DNA of 64,000 nucleotides, from the NCBI GenBank assembly GCA_963841325.1, contig CAWJBZ010000008.1, forward strand, positions 16,264 through 80,263, given 5' to 3'. Made by a program: the position numbers and the translations under genes. Each line of letters starts with the position of its first letter. The first letter of the stretch is position 1. Below, piece by piece: positions 44,702 through 54,069 of the stretch. The notes beneath the pieces are model-generated. The model searched no databases, was not told the DNA's origin, and saw only the letters and a program-made list of their open reading frames with translations. This DNA is from CAVPPA01 sp963841325 (GTDB lineage: Bacteria > Patescibacteriota > Saccharimonadia > Saccharimonadales > UBA4665).

Positions 44702-47446
44702 ATGAATACACAAACATCGCAAAAAGCGGAACTGTTTGGACGTACCCTTAGATTATGTATTCTAGGGGTGTTTGCTGTTTTTGCCTGGGCAATTTTTATA
44801 ACTTGTATTTCGCCACACAAAACTGACGCTGTTACCTCAAGTACTATTAATTTTCAAGCTAGATTGGAAAACAGCTCGGGGAGTATTGCTAACGATGGCA
44901 CCTACAATGTTGAGTTTAAGTTATATAACTCATCGAGCTCTTCAGGTTCAAGTCAGGGAAGCTGTACCGGTGATTCATCGTGTCTTTGGTATGAAGATTA
45001 TCTTGTCAGCGCCTCAACTGGAGTGCAGGTTGTTAATGGGTACCTGACGGTTAATCTTGGAGGATCACCTTACCAGTTCCCGACAAATATGAACTGGAAT
45101 CAGCAACTCTGGTTAACTATGCGAATTGGTGGTACTGGAAGCTCTCCATCTTGGGACACTGAAATGAGCCCACGACTACTTCTTACTGCTACACCATACT
45201 CCTTTCAAGCTGGCCAGTTATCCGCAACTAATAGTGGTTATGTTGGAACGCTAAGTTTTGCTTCAACTCTAACCGGTACAGATACAATTACCATACCAGA
45301 TACTGGCGGTACGGTTGGCACCGTCTGTTTGCAAAGTAGCAGCGGTTGCGGATTCTTAATGGGATCAGGAAATGGTGTCCAACTACAAAGTGGGACTCCC
45401 GGCACTCCCCAAGTTGGTAATTATAATATTAATGGGACAGGAATAGCAGGAATATTACAAGGTAGTACATCCGTATTAACACCATTATTAGATACTCCTA
45501 CGGCAGTTGCTCTAAATATAGGTACAAGTAATGCGACAAATATTAATCTAAATCAAAATACAACCATATTATCCAATAAATCTTTGACTGCTAATGGTAG
45601 CGTAACATTTGAAGATGCCACTAACTCAACTACCGCTTTCCAAGTTCAAAACAGTACCGGTACTGCCATATTAGGTGTTAATACCTCTACTCCGGCCGTT
45701 CAGGTTACCGGTGCTCTAACTGACTCCACAGAAATTGTTAATGATATTGCTTTGGTTCAGAACGCCGGTGCCGGTACCAATGCCTTAACAGTTGACAATA
45801 ATTTGGGTATACCACTGGTCACCACCGGCAGTGACAACTTATTAGTTAACGGTGACTTTGAAGGAAGTACCAGTACTACTGGATGGACTGCGGTTGGCAC
45901 CGGTGCCTCGATCACTCAGAATACTCTACCGACCTATGTCTATAGTGGTAGCGGTAGCTTAGCTATTACGGTTAGTACCACAGCTAATGTTGGCGCTAAA
46001 GTAACCAGCTTTAATAATGTTCTACCAACCGGAACTTATGTGTTATCCTTCTGGGCTAAAGCCGCTACCGCTTTCTCGACCCTGGAAGCCTCATTCAGTG
46101 CTACACCTGGGACTAATAACTGTACCCTCAACTCAAACTCAGTCAGTACCAGTGCCTTTACTAACTATTACTGTACCTATACAACCTCAGGTACTACTTC
46201 AGCCATTAGTATTGGCAGTAGTGGTACTACGGCTTTAACCTTCTACGTTGATGCTGTTCAGTTAATCAATGCCAGTACTACTAACTTAATCAGTAACTCT
46301 GGCTTTGAAACTGGTACTACCAACTGGAGTGCCACCGGTACCGGCGCTACCATTGCCCAGAACTCCAGTAAGAGTACGGTCTATGACGGCCAGTCTGACC
46401 TAACGGTCACTACCGGTACCACTGCCAACTCCGGGGCTACAGACAGTACCTATATATCTACCTTAGGAGCAGCTACCTATACCTTATCCTTCTGGGCTGA
46501 AGGTACTACTGCCTTTACCACACTGCAGGCTTCCTTAAATGGCGGAACCAACAACTGTACCTTAAACTCCAACACATTAAGTACCACTGGCTTCCAGGAA
46601 TACTACTGTACTTATGCCGCTGGCGGCGCCCCAACCATTGAGATTGGTAGTTCCGGTACGACAGCGGTAACCTTCTACCTAGACGATGTCCAGTTAGTGA
46701 TTGGCTCCAGTCTGCAGCCGTACAACATTGGCCAAACCCAACTGGGGGGGATTATTACTAACCCGGTTATTTTTCAAGGGAACTCTAACTCCACTATGGC
46801 GTTCCAGATACAAAATGCCGCTGGAACAGCTCTATTAAGTGCAGATACATCGAACATGCAGATTATTATTGGGAATACAACCAATGGAGTTGCCATATCT
46901 ACCTCAAGTGGGATTACAACGTATGGTACCGCTCAACACACCATAAAGTTAGTTCTTACGGCTGAATACGCCGGAGCGGTATTAGATAACGGTGGTGCTT
47001 CCAGCGATGTAGGTACCATGACTGCTGGTTATGACAGCACTCAAAAGGAAAATTACTACCAATGGACAACCGCTCAAAGCACTAACCAAACATATGACAT
47101 TGTCGTCCAAATACCCATTCCATCTAATTTTAGTGCCTGGGCTTCTAGTGATCCATTAACGGTAGACGTAAATCTAAGCAGCACTTCTAACGGAGCGGTC
47201 GTTGGTACTTTACTTGATACTAGTGGAGCAGCTGTTACTAACTGGAATACCTGTACCTTGACACCAACAGCAACCGGTTGGGTAACTTCTGGAGCTGGCG
47301 GGACTAATGCGCCTACAGCTTGTGCTATTACTACCGGTACCTGGACGGCTGGCGGCGTAGCTACCTTAAGACTACACCTACAAGCACCACCATCAGGCAC
47401 AACAGGGGTTGGCGATATCGTCTTAACCTATAAGAGTAACTTCTAA
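44702..47446 (+). CDS. Large secreted surface protein with CBM-like repeats
   Basis: Residues 17-36 (LCILGVFAVFAWAIFITCIS) are an uncleaved or cleaved signal helix, and the rest (914 residues) is Ser, Thr, Gly and Asn-rich beta sequence. Two copies of a 150-residue unit start NLLVNGDFEGSTSTTGW (about residue 378) and NLISNSGFETGTTNWSATG (about residue 526), like CBM4/9 jelly-roll carbohydrate-binding modules. A distinct C-terminal domain begins AQHTIKLVLTAEYAG. It may bind host or glycan surfaces, important for an episymbiont. The repeat part is richer in G+C than its flanks. There is no ribosome site. Confidence 0.8.
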   Translation: MNTQTSQKAELFGRTLRLCILGVFAVFAWAIFITCISPHKTDAVTSSTINFQARLENSSGSIANDGTYNVEFKLYNSSSSSGSSQGSCTGDSSCLWYEDYLVSASTGVQVVNGYLTVNLGGSPYQFPTNMNWNQQLWLTMRIGGTGSSPSWDTEMSPRLLLTATPYSFQAGQLSATNSGYVGTLSFASTLTGTDTITIPDTGGTVGTVCLQSSSGCGFLMGSGNGVQLQSGTPGTPQVGNYNINGTGIAGILQGSTSVLTPLLDTPTAVALNIGTSNATNINLNQNTTILSNKSLTANGSVTFEDATNSTTAFQVQNSTGTAILGVNTSTPAVQVTGALTDSTEIVNDIALVQNAGAGTNALTVDNNLGIPLVTTGSDNLLVNGDFEGSTSTTGWTAVGTGASITQNTLPTYVYSGSGSLAITVSTTANVGAKVTSFNNVLPTGTYVLSFWAKAATAFSTLEASFSATPGTNNCTLNSNSVSTSAFTNYYCTYTTSGTTSAISIGSSGTTALTFYVDAVQLINASTTNLISNSGFETGTTNWSATGTGATIAQNSSKSTVYDGQSDLTVTTGTTANSGATDSTYISTLGAATYTLSFWAEGTTAFTTLQASLNGGTNNCTLNSNTLSTTGFQEYYCTYAAGGAPTIEIGSSGTTAVTFYLDDVQLVIGSSLQPYNIGQTQLGGIITNPVIFQGNSNSTMAFQIQNAAGTALLSADTSNMQIIIGNTTNGVAISTSSGITTYGTAQHTIKLVLTAEYAGAVLDNGGASSDVGTMTAGYDSTQKENYYQWTTAQSTNQTYDIVVQIPIPSNFSAWASSDPLTVDVNLSSTSNGAVVGTLLDTSGAAVTNWNTCTLTPTATGWVTSGAGGTNAPTACAITTGTWTAGGVATLRLHLQAPPSGTTGVGDIVLTYKSNF

Positions 47447-47530
47447 TAATTACCTTGTGTAGCTAACTATGCTTTTGTTTACGCGACAGCTGATCAGTGG
47501 TAATCTGAATATAAGGATTTAGACAAAAAG

Positions 47531-48301
47531 GTGAGTCATAGTATAGCAGTATTAAACCAAAAGGGTGGGGTAGGTAAAACCACTACCGCTATTAATGTGG
47601 CAGCTTATTTAGCTAAACAGGGTCACTCCGTACTGGTAGTTGATCTTGATCCTCAATCAAATACCACCAACGGACTTGGTGTCCAAAAAGTTGATGATCA
47701 GCCCGGTATTTATGAAGTATTGCTAGGTAATGCCAATTTTAAAGATGTACTTACTAAGGTTTCGCCTCAGTTATACTTATTGCCGACAGATGGTCAACTT
47801 GCTGCTCTGGAAATTGAGTTGGTTGATCATCCTGAACGGGAAAAGACATTAAAGCAGGTTTTAACCACAGCTGATTATGACTATATTCTGATAGACTGTC
47901 CACCAGCACTGGGTCTGCTAACTATTAATGCGTTAACCGCTGCCAATAGTTTACTTATTCCGGTACAGGCTGAGTACTATGCTCTTGAGGGCTTGGGTCA
48001 GTTATTGCAGGTGGTTCAGATGGTGAGGCAAGGACTTAATCCCAAACTAGAGTTACTGGGCGTAGTAGTAACCATGTATGATAGTCGCACAATGTTGTCT
48101 AATCAAGTAAAACAAGAAGTTGAAAAGCATTTTGGTGATAAAGTATTTAAAGTGGTTATACCTCGCAATATCCGATTAGCCGAAGCACCAAGTTATGGTA
48201 AATCAATTGCCGACTATGATAAGTGGAGTAAAGGTGCCAGAGCTTATAAAAAATTAGCCAAAGAAGTGCATAGTCGCGTAAAAGATAGGACAATAATATG
48301 A
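47531..48301 (+). CDS. parA: Chromosome partitioning ATPase ParA/Soj
   Basis: ParA binds DNA as an ATP dimer and moves ParB-bound origins. NQKGGVGKTTTAINVAAYLA is the deviant Walker A, VLVVDLDPQSNTTNGLG is the A' motif, and YILIDCPPALGLLTINAL is Walker B. 256 residues, with no N-terminal HTH, is the chromosomal Soj type. The start GTG 47531 is the best available in frame; a ribosome site (AAGGA) lies 13 nt before it. It overlaps parB by 4 bp (ATGA). Confidence 0.95.
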   Translation: MSHSIAVLNQKGGVGKTTTAINVAAYLAKQGHSVLVVDLDPQSNTTNGLGVQKVDDQPGIYEVLLGNANFKDVLTKVSPQLYLLPTDGQLAALEIELVDHPEREKTLKQVLTTADYDYILIDCPPALGLLTINALTAANSLLIPVQAEYYALEGLGQLLQVVQMVRQGLNPKLELLGVVVTMYDSRTMLSNQVKQEVEKHFGDKVFKVVIPRNIRLAEAPSYGKSIADYDKWSKGARAYKKLAKEVHSRVKDRTII

Positions 48302-49161
48302 CACCAAAACTTAGAGGACTGGGTCGTGGTTTTGATACCCTAATCCCTCAGAACTTTGATACCTCACTATTAGTCAGTGAAGATGAACGAGTGCAAAAGG
48401 TTGCAATTAATCGATTAATTCCTCGCGAGGGGCAACCACGTCAACGTTTTGACGAGACCGCCCTAAAGGAACTAGCTGATTCAATAAAAACCCATGGCAT
48501 TTTATTGCCACTAGTCGTAGTACCAACTAAAGATGATAAGTATCGAATTGTTGCCGGTGAACGGCGGTGGAAAGCTGCTCAAATAGCTAAACTAACTACT
48601 TTACCAGTTATTGTCAGAACTCTTAAAGAACTAGAACAACTGGAAGTTTCCTTAATAGAGAATGTTCAACGTGTCGATTTGGCACCATTGGAACAAGCCG
48701 TTTCTATAGAACGTCTTCACCAACAATTTAACTTACCCTATGAAGATATTGCTAAACGACTCGGGAAAGCTTCATCAACGGTTATGAACACCGCTCGTTT
48801 ACTAAATTTACCGCCAACTGTTCGAGATGCTCTAGTAGAAGAAAAAATTACTGAGGGTCACGCTCGAACAATCCTGGGCTTAAAAAATTATCCAGATAAA
48901 CAGATCATTTTATTAAATAATATAATTAAGTACGGTTGGTCAGTCAGGCAAACTGAACGCTATGGGATTAGTGTTAAAGCTGGGTTTAAAGATGAAACCA
49001 CCGTACAGCAACGTGTTCGGACCGAAACACCACTGACCAAAGTACTCAGTAAGCGTTTTCATACACCTGTTTATATCCGTCGGACCGCTCGTGGCGGAAA
49101 ATTGGAAATTACTTTTAAATCAGATCAAGAACTAGAACGAATCATCAAGTTAATCAGTTAA
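48298..49161 (+). CDS. parB: Chromosome partitioning protein ParB/Spo0J
   Basis: ParB is a CTP-dependent clamp that loads at parS. The N domain shows REGQPRQRFDETALKELADS and the CTP motif IVAGERRWKAAQIAKL. SLIENVQRVDLAPLEQA follows, and then the HTH EDIAKRLGKASSTVMNTARL. The C-terminus is a short dimer domain. 287 residues. I could not find a parS site (TGTTTCACGTGAAACA) in the window. Overlap with parA gives coupled translation. The pair usually lies near the origin. Confidence 0.95.
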   Translation: MTPKLRGLGRGFDTLIPQNFDTSLLVSEDERVQKVAINRLIPREGQPRQRFDETALKELADSIKTHGILLPLVVVPTKDDKYRIVAGERRWKAAQIAKLTTLPVIVRTLKELEQLEVSLIENVQRVDLAPLEQAVSIERLHQQFNLPYEDIAKRLGKASSTVMNTARLLNLPPTVRDALVEEKITEGHARTILGLKNYPDKQIILLNNIIKYGWSVRQTERYGISVKAGFKDETTVQQRVRTETPLTKVLSKRFHTPVYIRRTARGGKLEITFKSDQELERIIKLIS

Positions 49162-49184
49162 GCCGGCTATAAACCTCTTATATG

Positions 49185-49919
49185 TTAAAATGCCTCGACA
49201 GTATTAAATGGATAGATGCGTAATACTAATTTGCCAACGATTTGATTAAGATTAACCGGACCAAAAATACGCGAATCAAGTGAATCGGTACGATTGTCTC
49301 CACAAACAAAAACCTGGTTTTTACCTAGAGTTATATCAATATTACCAGCGGTAAAGGGAAGCGGATGGACCTTCCCATAAGGTAAGGTAGTATCTGGATC
49401 AAAGCCGTTAGGATGTTGTTTGTTGTATATCGTAATACTTCCGTTTTTAATAATTACACGATCACCTGGTAAGCCAATAACTCGTTTAACCAGTTGTTTG
49501 GTGTTGACTTGACCATAGGCCGCTAAACCGCTCTCGTTAAAAACAATGATATCACCACGATTTGGTACATAAGGATGGCCGGTAAGGCGAGCCAAGGTTC
49601 GTGGTACCTTCCAAACGATCAATCGATCGTTATTTTGTAAAGTGTTTTCCATGCTTGGACCGTCAACCTGATAAGATTGAAAAACAAAAGTGATAAGTAA
49701 TAATGCAAGTACTAGGGCCACTACGATTACAAAGAATGTCGATAGAATATCGATTACTCTAGAATGATGTCGTTTAGGTTTAAATATATTGTGTGGCATA
49801 TTAGGTGTAGACGTAGACGAACTACCCAAACCTATATCTGTATTATTTTGCATGGCGATTTTATCATTGTAGACTAAATGCCATAATTCACCAACGAACT
49901 CAACCATTTTAACAAACAT
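49185..49919 (-). CDS. lepB: Signal peptidase I
   Basis: LepB cuts signal peptides from secreted proteins. One membrane helix (about residues 58-83) is followed by YQVDGPSMENTLQNNDRLI, with the catalytic Ser. The Lys lies in KQLVKRVIGLPGDRVIIKNG, and the box VCGDNRTDSLDSRIFGPV completes family S26. The first 50 residues are polar and not typical, so the true start may be an internal ATG (for example 49853); no ribosome site settles this. It should process the surface protein encoded nearby. Confidence 0.93.
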   Translation of the reverse strand: MFVKMVEFVGELWHLVYNDKIAMQNNTDIGLGSSSTSTPNMPHNIFKPKRHHSRVIDILSTFFVIVVALVLALLLITFVFQSYQVDGPSMENTLQNNDRLIVWKVPRTLARLTGHPYVPNRGDIIVFNESGLAAYGQVNTKQLVKRVIGLPGDRVIIKNGSITIYNKQHPNGFDPDTTLPYGKVHPLPFTAGNIDITLGKNQVFVCGDNRTDSLDSRIFGPVNLNQIVGKLVLRIYPFNTVEAF

Positions 49920-50052
49920 CAGCCATAGATAGGATATTACTAACCATATAATACTAATATATAAATACCATTGCTTAAAATATTTTTTTTTAATATTCTC
50001 ATCTCAATAAATATGCAAAAAATATTCGTTAACCTTATAATAGACTAACGTT

Positions 50053-50811
50053 ATGGCCATATTAATGGTGGACAAGATTAAACCGGCTAGAGGTTTCTCC
50101 TACTTGCTTCATTTAGGACTAATTTTATTGTTGCCATTAATTACCTTAGCGTTGGTTCGGTTACAGGGTGGTTTTGTTCAGCTAGCTCTAAGTCTTGTTT
50201 TGTTAAGTAAGTGGCGTATGTTTGCGGTAAGACCCCGATTTTGGCCAGCCATTATTAGAGCTAATGCTGTTGATATTATGGTTGGGCTATCAGCGGTGCT
50301 GTTTATGGCTAACAGCTCTAGTGGTTATTTGCAGTTATTATGGGCTGGACTATATGCTGCTTGGTTATTGGTGATAAAACCGGCCATAGGCACCTTTATG
50401 GTTGCCACACAGGCTATGATTGGTCAACTATGCGGTTTAATGGCGCTATTTTTAGTCTGGTCAGCCGGTCCACTCTACGGCTTGATTTTTATTACCGGAA
50501 TTATTTGTTATGTGACCGCCCGGCATTTCTTTGATGAATTTGACGAACCCTATGCTAAATTACTAGCTTATTTATGGGCTTACTTTGGTGCAGCACTAGT
50601 CTGGATTTTGGGTCATTGGTTGTTGTTCTACGGTATTATTGCTCAGCCTACGCTAATACTCAGTTTAGTCGGTTATGGATTAGCGGTGTTGTACTACTTT
50701 GACCACACCAACCGATTGAGTGTTGGTCTACGCCGACAATTTTTGTTTATTATGATTGCTGGATTAATTGTTATATTGGCGTTCTCCGATTGGGTTAATA
50801 AAGTTGTCTAA
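50053..50811 (+). CDS. Multi-pass membrane protein of unknown function (252 aa)
   Basis: About eight hydrophobic helices are visible, starting LLHLGLILLLPLITLALVRL. A loop YVTARHFFDEFDEPYAKLLA in the middle carries the only strongly charged segment. I do not recognise the family. A TATAAT box (50036-50041) lies 11 bp before ATG 50053, and there is no ribosome site before it, so the transcript leader is about 5 nt. The HtrA gene follows after 14 bp, so they share an operon. A role in envelope quality control is possible by context only. Confidence 0.75.
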   Translation: MAILMVDKIKPARGFSYLLHLGLILLLPLITLALVRLQGGFVQLALSLVLLSKWRMFAVRPRFWPAIIRANAVDIMVGLSAVLFMANSSSGYLQLLWAGLYAAWLLVIKPAIGTFMVATQAMIGQLCGLMALFLVWSAGPLYGLIFITGIICYVTARHFFDEFDEPYAKLLAYLWAYFGAALVWILGHWLLFYGIIAQPTLILSLVGYGLAVLYYFDHTNRLSVGLRRQFLFIMIAGLIVILAFSDWVNKVV

Positions 50812-50825
50812 GAAGGAGTCTACTC

Positions 50826-52142
50826 ATGGCACAAACAAACGAACCAAGCAGTGTAGATAATCGACAAAATTCTGCTAAAGAGTATACAGTCAGTTCGAAA
50901 TCAACTCTACCTGTTCTGGATCGACTGCCAGCCATTGCTTGGCTAAGACCCAAATTACCTGATCTGAAGCTCAAGTTTACCAAAACCACCATTACCATTC
51001 TGGTAGGGATTATCATTAGCGGTTTAGTCGGTTTTGCTGCTGGTTGGCTGGGGGCAGGGGTACATACTAATAACTCTAATGAAGTAATAAATGGAACTTT
51101 AAGTCCCCAAAAAGAAGTGGTTACCAGTCAGGGTGAACTGATTAGTAGTATTGCTAAATCGGTCGGGCCAAGCGTGGTATCGGTTAACGTGACTTCAACT
51201 TCATCTCAAAATTCCAGCGGTCTTTTCGAGCTTGGTTTACCGCAAACCGAAGAAAGCGCCGGTACAGGTATTATTTTGACATCTGGTGGACTGGTGATAA
51301 CTAACCGCCATGTTGTACCTCAGGGAACTACCAATGTTAGTATTACTCTTTCAAACGGAACAGAACTGACTGATGTATCCGTTTTGGGCGAAACTAGTAC
51401 TAATAGTAGCCTAGATATCGCCTTCCTAAAAATTAATAACCTGGAAGGCCAAACTTTAGTACCAGCTGTCTTGGGTAATTCCTCAACAGTCCAGGTTGGC
51501 GATGCAGTAGTGGCAATTGGCAATGCCCTTGGCCAGTTCCAGAATACCGTTACTTCTGGCATTATTTCGGGATATGGCCGAAGCGTCCAAGCCAGTGATT
51601 CAAGTAGCGGGCAGGCAAGTGAGAATCTAGAAGATCTCTTTCAGACAGATGCTGCCATTAACGAAGGAAACTCTGGCGGTCCCCTTGTCAACATGAATGG
51701 TCAAGTTATCGGCATTAACACCGCTTTGGCTAGTAGTGCCCAGAATATCGGGTTTGCGATTCCCGTCAATGACGTCAAGGGACTTATCCAGCAGGTAGAA
51801 AATACTGGAAAATTGCAACAGCCATATATCGGTGTCTATTATGTGCCAATTACTAATGATGTGGCCCAACAATATAATCTTGGCGTAGATAGTGGAGCCT
51901 GGATTCCACCAGAGAGTGTAATTGGTCAAAACCCAATCATTTCCGGTGGACCAGCCGATAAGGCCGGTTTAAAAGCGGGTGATATCATCACTAAAGTCGA
52001 TAATACTACCATCAATCAAGACAATAGTTTAGCTGCTATTATTGACCAAGATCAAGTTGGACAAAAAGTTAATTTAACGGTAGTTAGAAGCAGTAAAACC
52101 ATCCACGTTAACGTTACTCTAGGTGCGGAACCAAACAGTTAA
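50826..52142 (+). CDS. HtrA/DegP-like serine protease with PDZ domain
   Basis: HtrA proteases degrade misfolded envelope proteins. One membrane helix (about residues 57-80, TITILVGIIISGLVGFAAGW) anchors it. The catalytic triad is His in LVITNRHVV, Asp in NSSLDIAFLKI and Ser in AAINEGNSGGPLVN (about residue 283). A C-terminal PDZ domain includes IISGGPADKAGLKAGDIITK. 438 residues. AGAAGGAG is 7-9 nt before the ATG. Its stop overlaps the convergent prmC stop by a few bases. Confidence 0.95.
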   Translation: MAQTNEPSSVDNRQNSAKEYTVSSKSTLPVLDRLPAIAWLRPKLPDLKLKFTKTTITILVGIIISGLVGFAAGWLGAGVHTNNSNEVINGTLSPQKEVVTSQGELISSIAKSVGPSVVSVNVTSTSSQNSSGLFELGLPQTEESAGTGIILTSGGLVITNRHVVPQGTTNVSITLSNGTELTDVSVLGETSTNSSLDIAFLKINNLEGQTLVPAVLGNSSTVQVGDAVVAIGNALGQFQNTVTSGIISGYGRSVQASDSSSGQASENLEDLFQTDAAINEGNSGGPLVNMNGQVIGINTALASSAQNIGFAIPVNDVKGLIQQVENTGKLQQPYIGVYYVPITNDVAQQYNLGVDSGAWIPPESVIGQNPIISGGPADKAGLKAGDIITKVDNTTINQDNSLAAIIDQDQVGQKVNLTVVRSSKTIHVNVTLGAEPNS

Positions 52143-52972
52143 ATATTACTAAACTGCTGAATAAAGCCCTCAGATTTTTGTAATCTGTAATTAGACTCTT
52201 TAGCGATAGCTGACAAAACTAGGTGTTGAGACGGAAGAGATTCGGTCAGAACAATTACCGGTAGGTTATTAAAACCCAGTAACTGCAAGAAGAGTCTTCG
52301 ATAAATATCTAAACCATCTTGCCCCCCGAAAATAGCTTGACGTGGTTCCCGTAGTGCTGCCGGATTAATTTGAAAATTATTCGGCACATAAGGAAGATTG
52401 CATAACACAATTAATTGTTGAAAGTTAATCTTAGTTAAAGGGTACAGTAAATCACCTAACTGGAATCGAATTACGGTGTGCAGTTTTTGAGCGTTGATCC
52501 GAGCCAGCTTTAAACAACCCGGATCAATATCTGTTGCTATAACTTGGGTTTTGGGAAATTCAAGCTTTACAGTAATTGCTAGTGCCCCTGAACCGGTACC
52601 AATATCTGTAATAATTATCTTATTTGATGGGGGTAGCTGCTTTAGAAGATCTATGATGGTCTCAGATTCTGGCCGCGGTTCGAGCACTCGGTGATCGATT
52701 TGAAATTCCCGACCATAAAACTCAGCTTTACCACGAATATATGATAACGGTTCGTGCAGCTGGCGCCGGGCAATTTGGTCGTTAAGTTGCTTCAAGACTT
52801 TTGTTTGTAAGAGGTACTCAGGATGAGCCAGTATTAAGCTGCGGTTGATACTAATGGTGTCCTCTAATAACACCAAACAATCTAACCTGGCAGTAGCTAT
52901 ACCGACCCGTTTCAACTTATTGGTTGATTCGGTGAGCCATTTATTGATCGTGAGTGATGAGTTCATATTCAT
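52139..52972 (-). CDS. prmC: Release factor glutamine methyltransferase
   Basis: PrmC methylates the Gln of the GGQ motif in release factors, and it lies next to its substrate gene prfA. IIITDIGTGSGALAITVKLE is the SAM-binding motif I, and ELNRRPESE-like VLEPRPESETIIDLL lies before it. The catalytic motif is VLCNLPYVPNN, that is NLPY where NPPY is usual. I start at ATG 52970-52972, inside the end of prfA; the longer frame to 53011 adds 13 atypical residues. The usual length is about 280. Confidence 0.92.
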   Translation of the reverse strand: MNMNSSLTINKWLTESTNKLKRVGIATARLDCLVLLEDTISINRSLILAHPEYLLQTKVLKQLNDQIARRQLHEPLSYIRGKAEFYGREFQIDHRVLEPRPESETIIDLLKQLPPSNKIIITDIGTGSGALAITVKLEFPKTQVIATDIDPGCLKLARINAQKLHTVIRFQLGDLLYPLTKINFQQLIVLCNLPYVPNNFQINPAALREPRQAIFGGQDGLDIYRRLFLQLLGFNNLPVIVLTESLPSQHLVLSAIAKESNYRLQKSEGFIQQFSNI

Positions 52973-53999
52973 AAGCCTGTAGTTTATCCAGTAAATCATC
53001 AATCTCACCATTTAATGCACTAGAGATATTGCTGCGTGAATAACCAATCCGGTGATCAGTGATTCGATCTTGTGGAAAATTATAGGTACGTATTTTTTCG
53101 CTACGATCTCCAGATCCGATCAACTTTTTTCGGGCATCAGAAAGATGTTTTTGCTCTTCCTCGAGTTTAAACTGGAGTAAACGTGATCGAAGCACACTCA
53201 TCGCCCGATCTTTGTTTTTAACTTGCGATTTTTCATCTTGACAAGTCACTACCATGCCCGTCGGTAGATAAGTTATACGGACTGCAGAATCAGTAGTATT
53301 AACACTTTGACCACCATGCCCCGACGAACGGTAAACATCTATACGTAGATCACTAGGGTTAATTACCACATCTGACTCTTCAGCTTCAGGTAAGACAGCA
53401 ACAGTAACAGTTGACGTATGAATACGACCTTGGCTCTCGGTGACCGGCACTCGCTGTACCCGATGAACTCCGGCTTCAAACTTTAAATGTCTATAAGTAT
53501 CCACACCATGTACGCTGAATATAATTTCTTTAAAACCACCGACTTCATTTGCCGATTCACTAATCAATTCGATAGTGTAATTATGTCTTTCAGCCCAACG
53601 GATATACATCCGGTATAGATCACCGGCAAATATACTTGCCTCATCCCCGCCGGCCGCAGCCCGAATTTCCATGATAACATCCCGATCGTTATTTGGATCT
53701 TGTGGTGTCAATACCGCAATCAGTTTTTCCTCATTCTCTCTAAGCTTGGAGTTAAGATCTTCTAATTCAGCCGCCACCATTTGTTGAAGCTCAATATCAT
53801 TACTATTCTTCATTGCCTCGGTTGATATAATGTCGCCTTGAAGACGATGACGTTCATCAAACATCGTCATAGTGTGCTCTAACTCGCTTCGTCGCTTAGC
53901 TAGTCTAGGATAACTTTTATCGCTGAAAATCTGTGGATTTTGTAAACGAGCCTCTAACTCAGTAAGCTCAGCGCGTAAAATTTGTTCTTTCTGGTCCAT
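52941..53999 (-). CDS. prfA: Peptide chain release factor 1
   Basis: RF1 reads UAA and UAG. The GGQ loop is YRSSGHGGQSVNTTDSAVRI, and the stop-codon reading region holds HRVQRVPVTESQGRIHTS with the PxT (PVT) motif. EIRAAAGGDEASIFAGDLYR is conserved. 352 residues is normal. The 3' end overlaps prmC by about 32 bp. RF2 is not in the window, but genes here end in TGA, so it must exist elsewhere. Confidence 0.97.
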   Translation of the reverse strand: MDQKEQILRAELTELEARLQNPQIFSDKSYPRLAKRRSELEHTMTMFDERHRLQGDIISTEAMKNSNDIELQQMVAAELEDLNSKLRENEEKLIAVLTPQDPNNDRDVIMEIRAAAGGDEASIFAGDLYRMYIRWAERHNYTIELISESANEVGGFKEIIFSVHGVDTYRHLKFEAGVHRVQRVPVTESQGRIHTSTVTVAVLPEAEESDVVINPSDLRIDVYRSSGHGGQSVNTTDSAVRITYLPTGMVVTCQDEKSQVKNKDRAMSVLRSRLLQFKLEEEQKHLSDARKKLIGSGDRSEKIRTYNFPQDRITDHRIGYSRSNISSALNGEIDDLLDKLQAYEYELITHDQ

Positions 54000-54069
54000 A
54001 GTCTTTAATTTAAATTATATAAGTAAATAGACAACACTGAAATAAAACAGCGGTCATAAACTTAATAAA

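Noticed and set aside
44566..44820. Minus-strand frame over the start of the surface-protein gene
   Set aside because: It overlaps the signal helix of the real gene antisense and has no family pattern.
34748..48301. Possible UGA recoding to glycine (code 25), as in some CPR phyla
   Set aside because: nrdR, ileS and parA end in TGA exactly where the family ends, and no in-frame TGA occurs inside conserved proteins.
47447..49184. parS site near parAB
   Set aside because: No sequence close to TGTTTCACGTGAAACA was seen; a looser site cannot be judged by eye.
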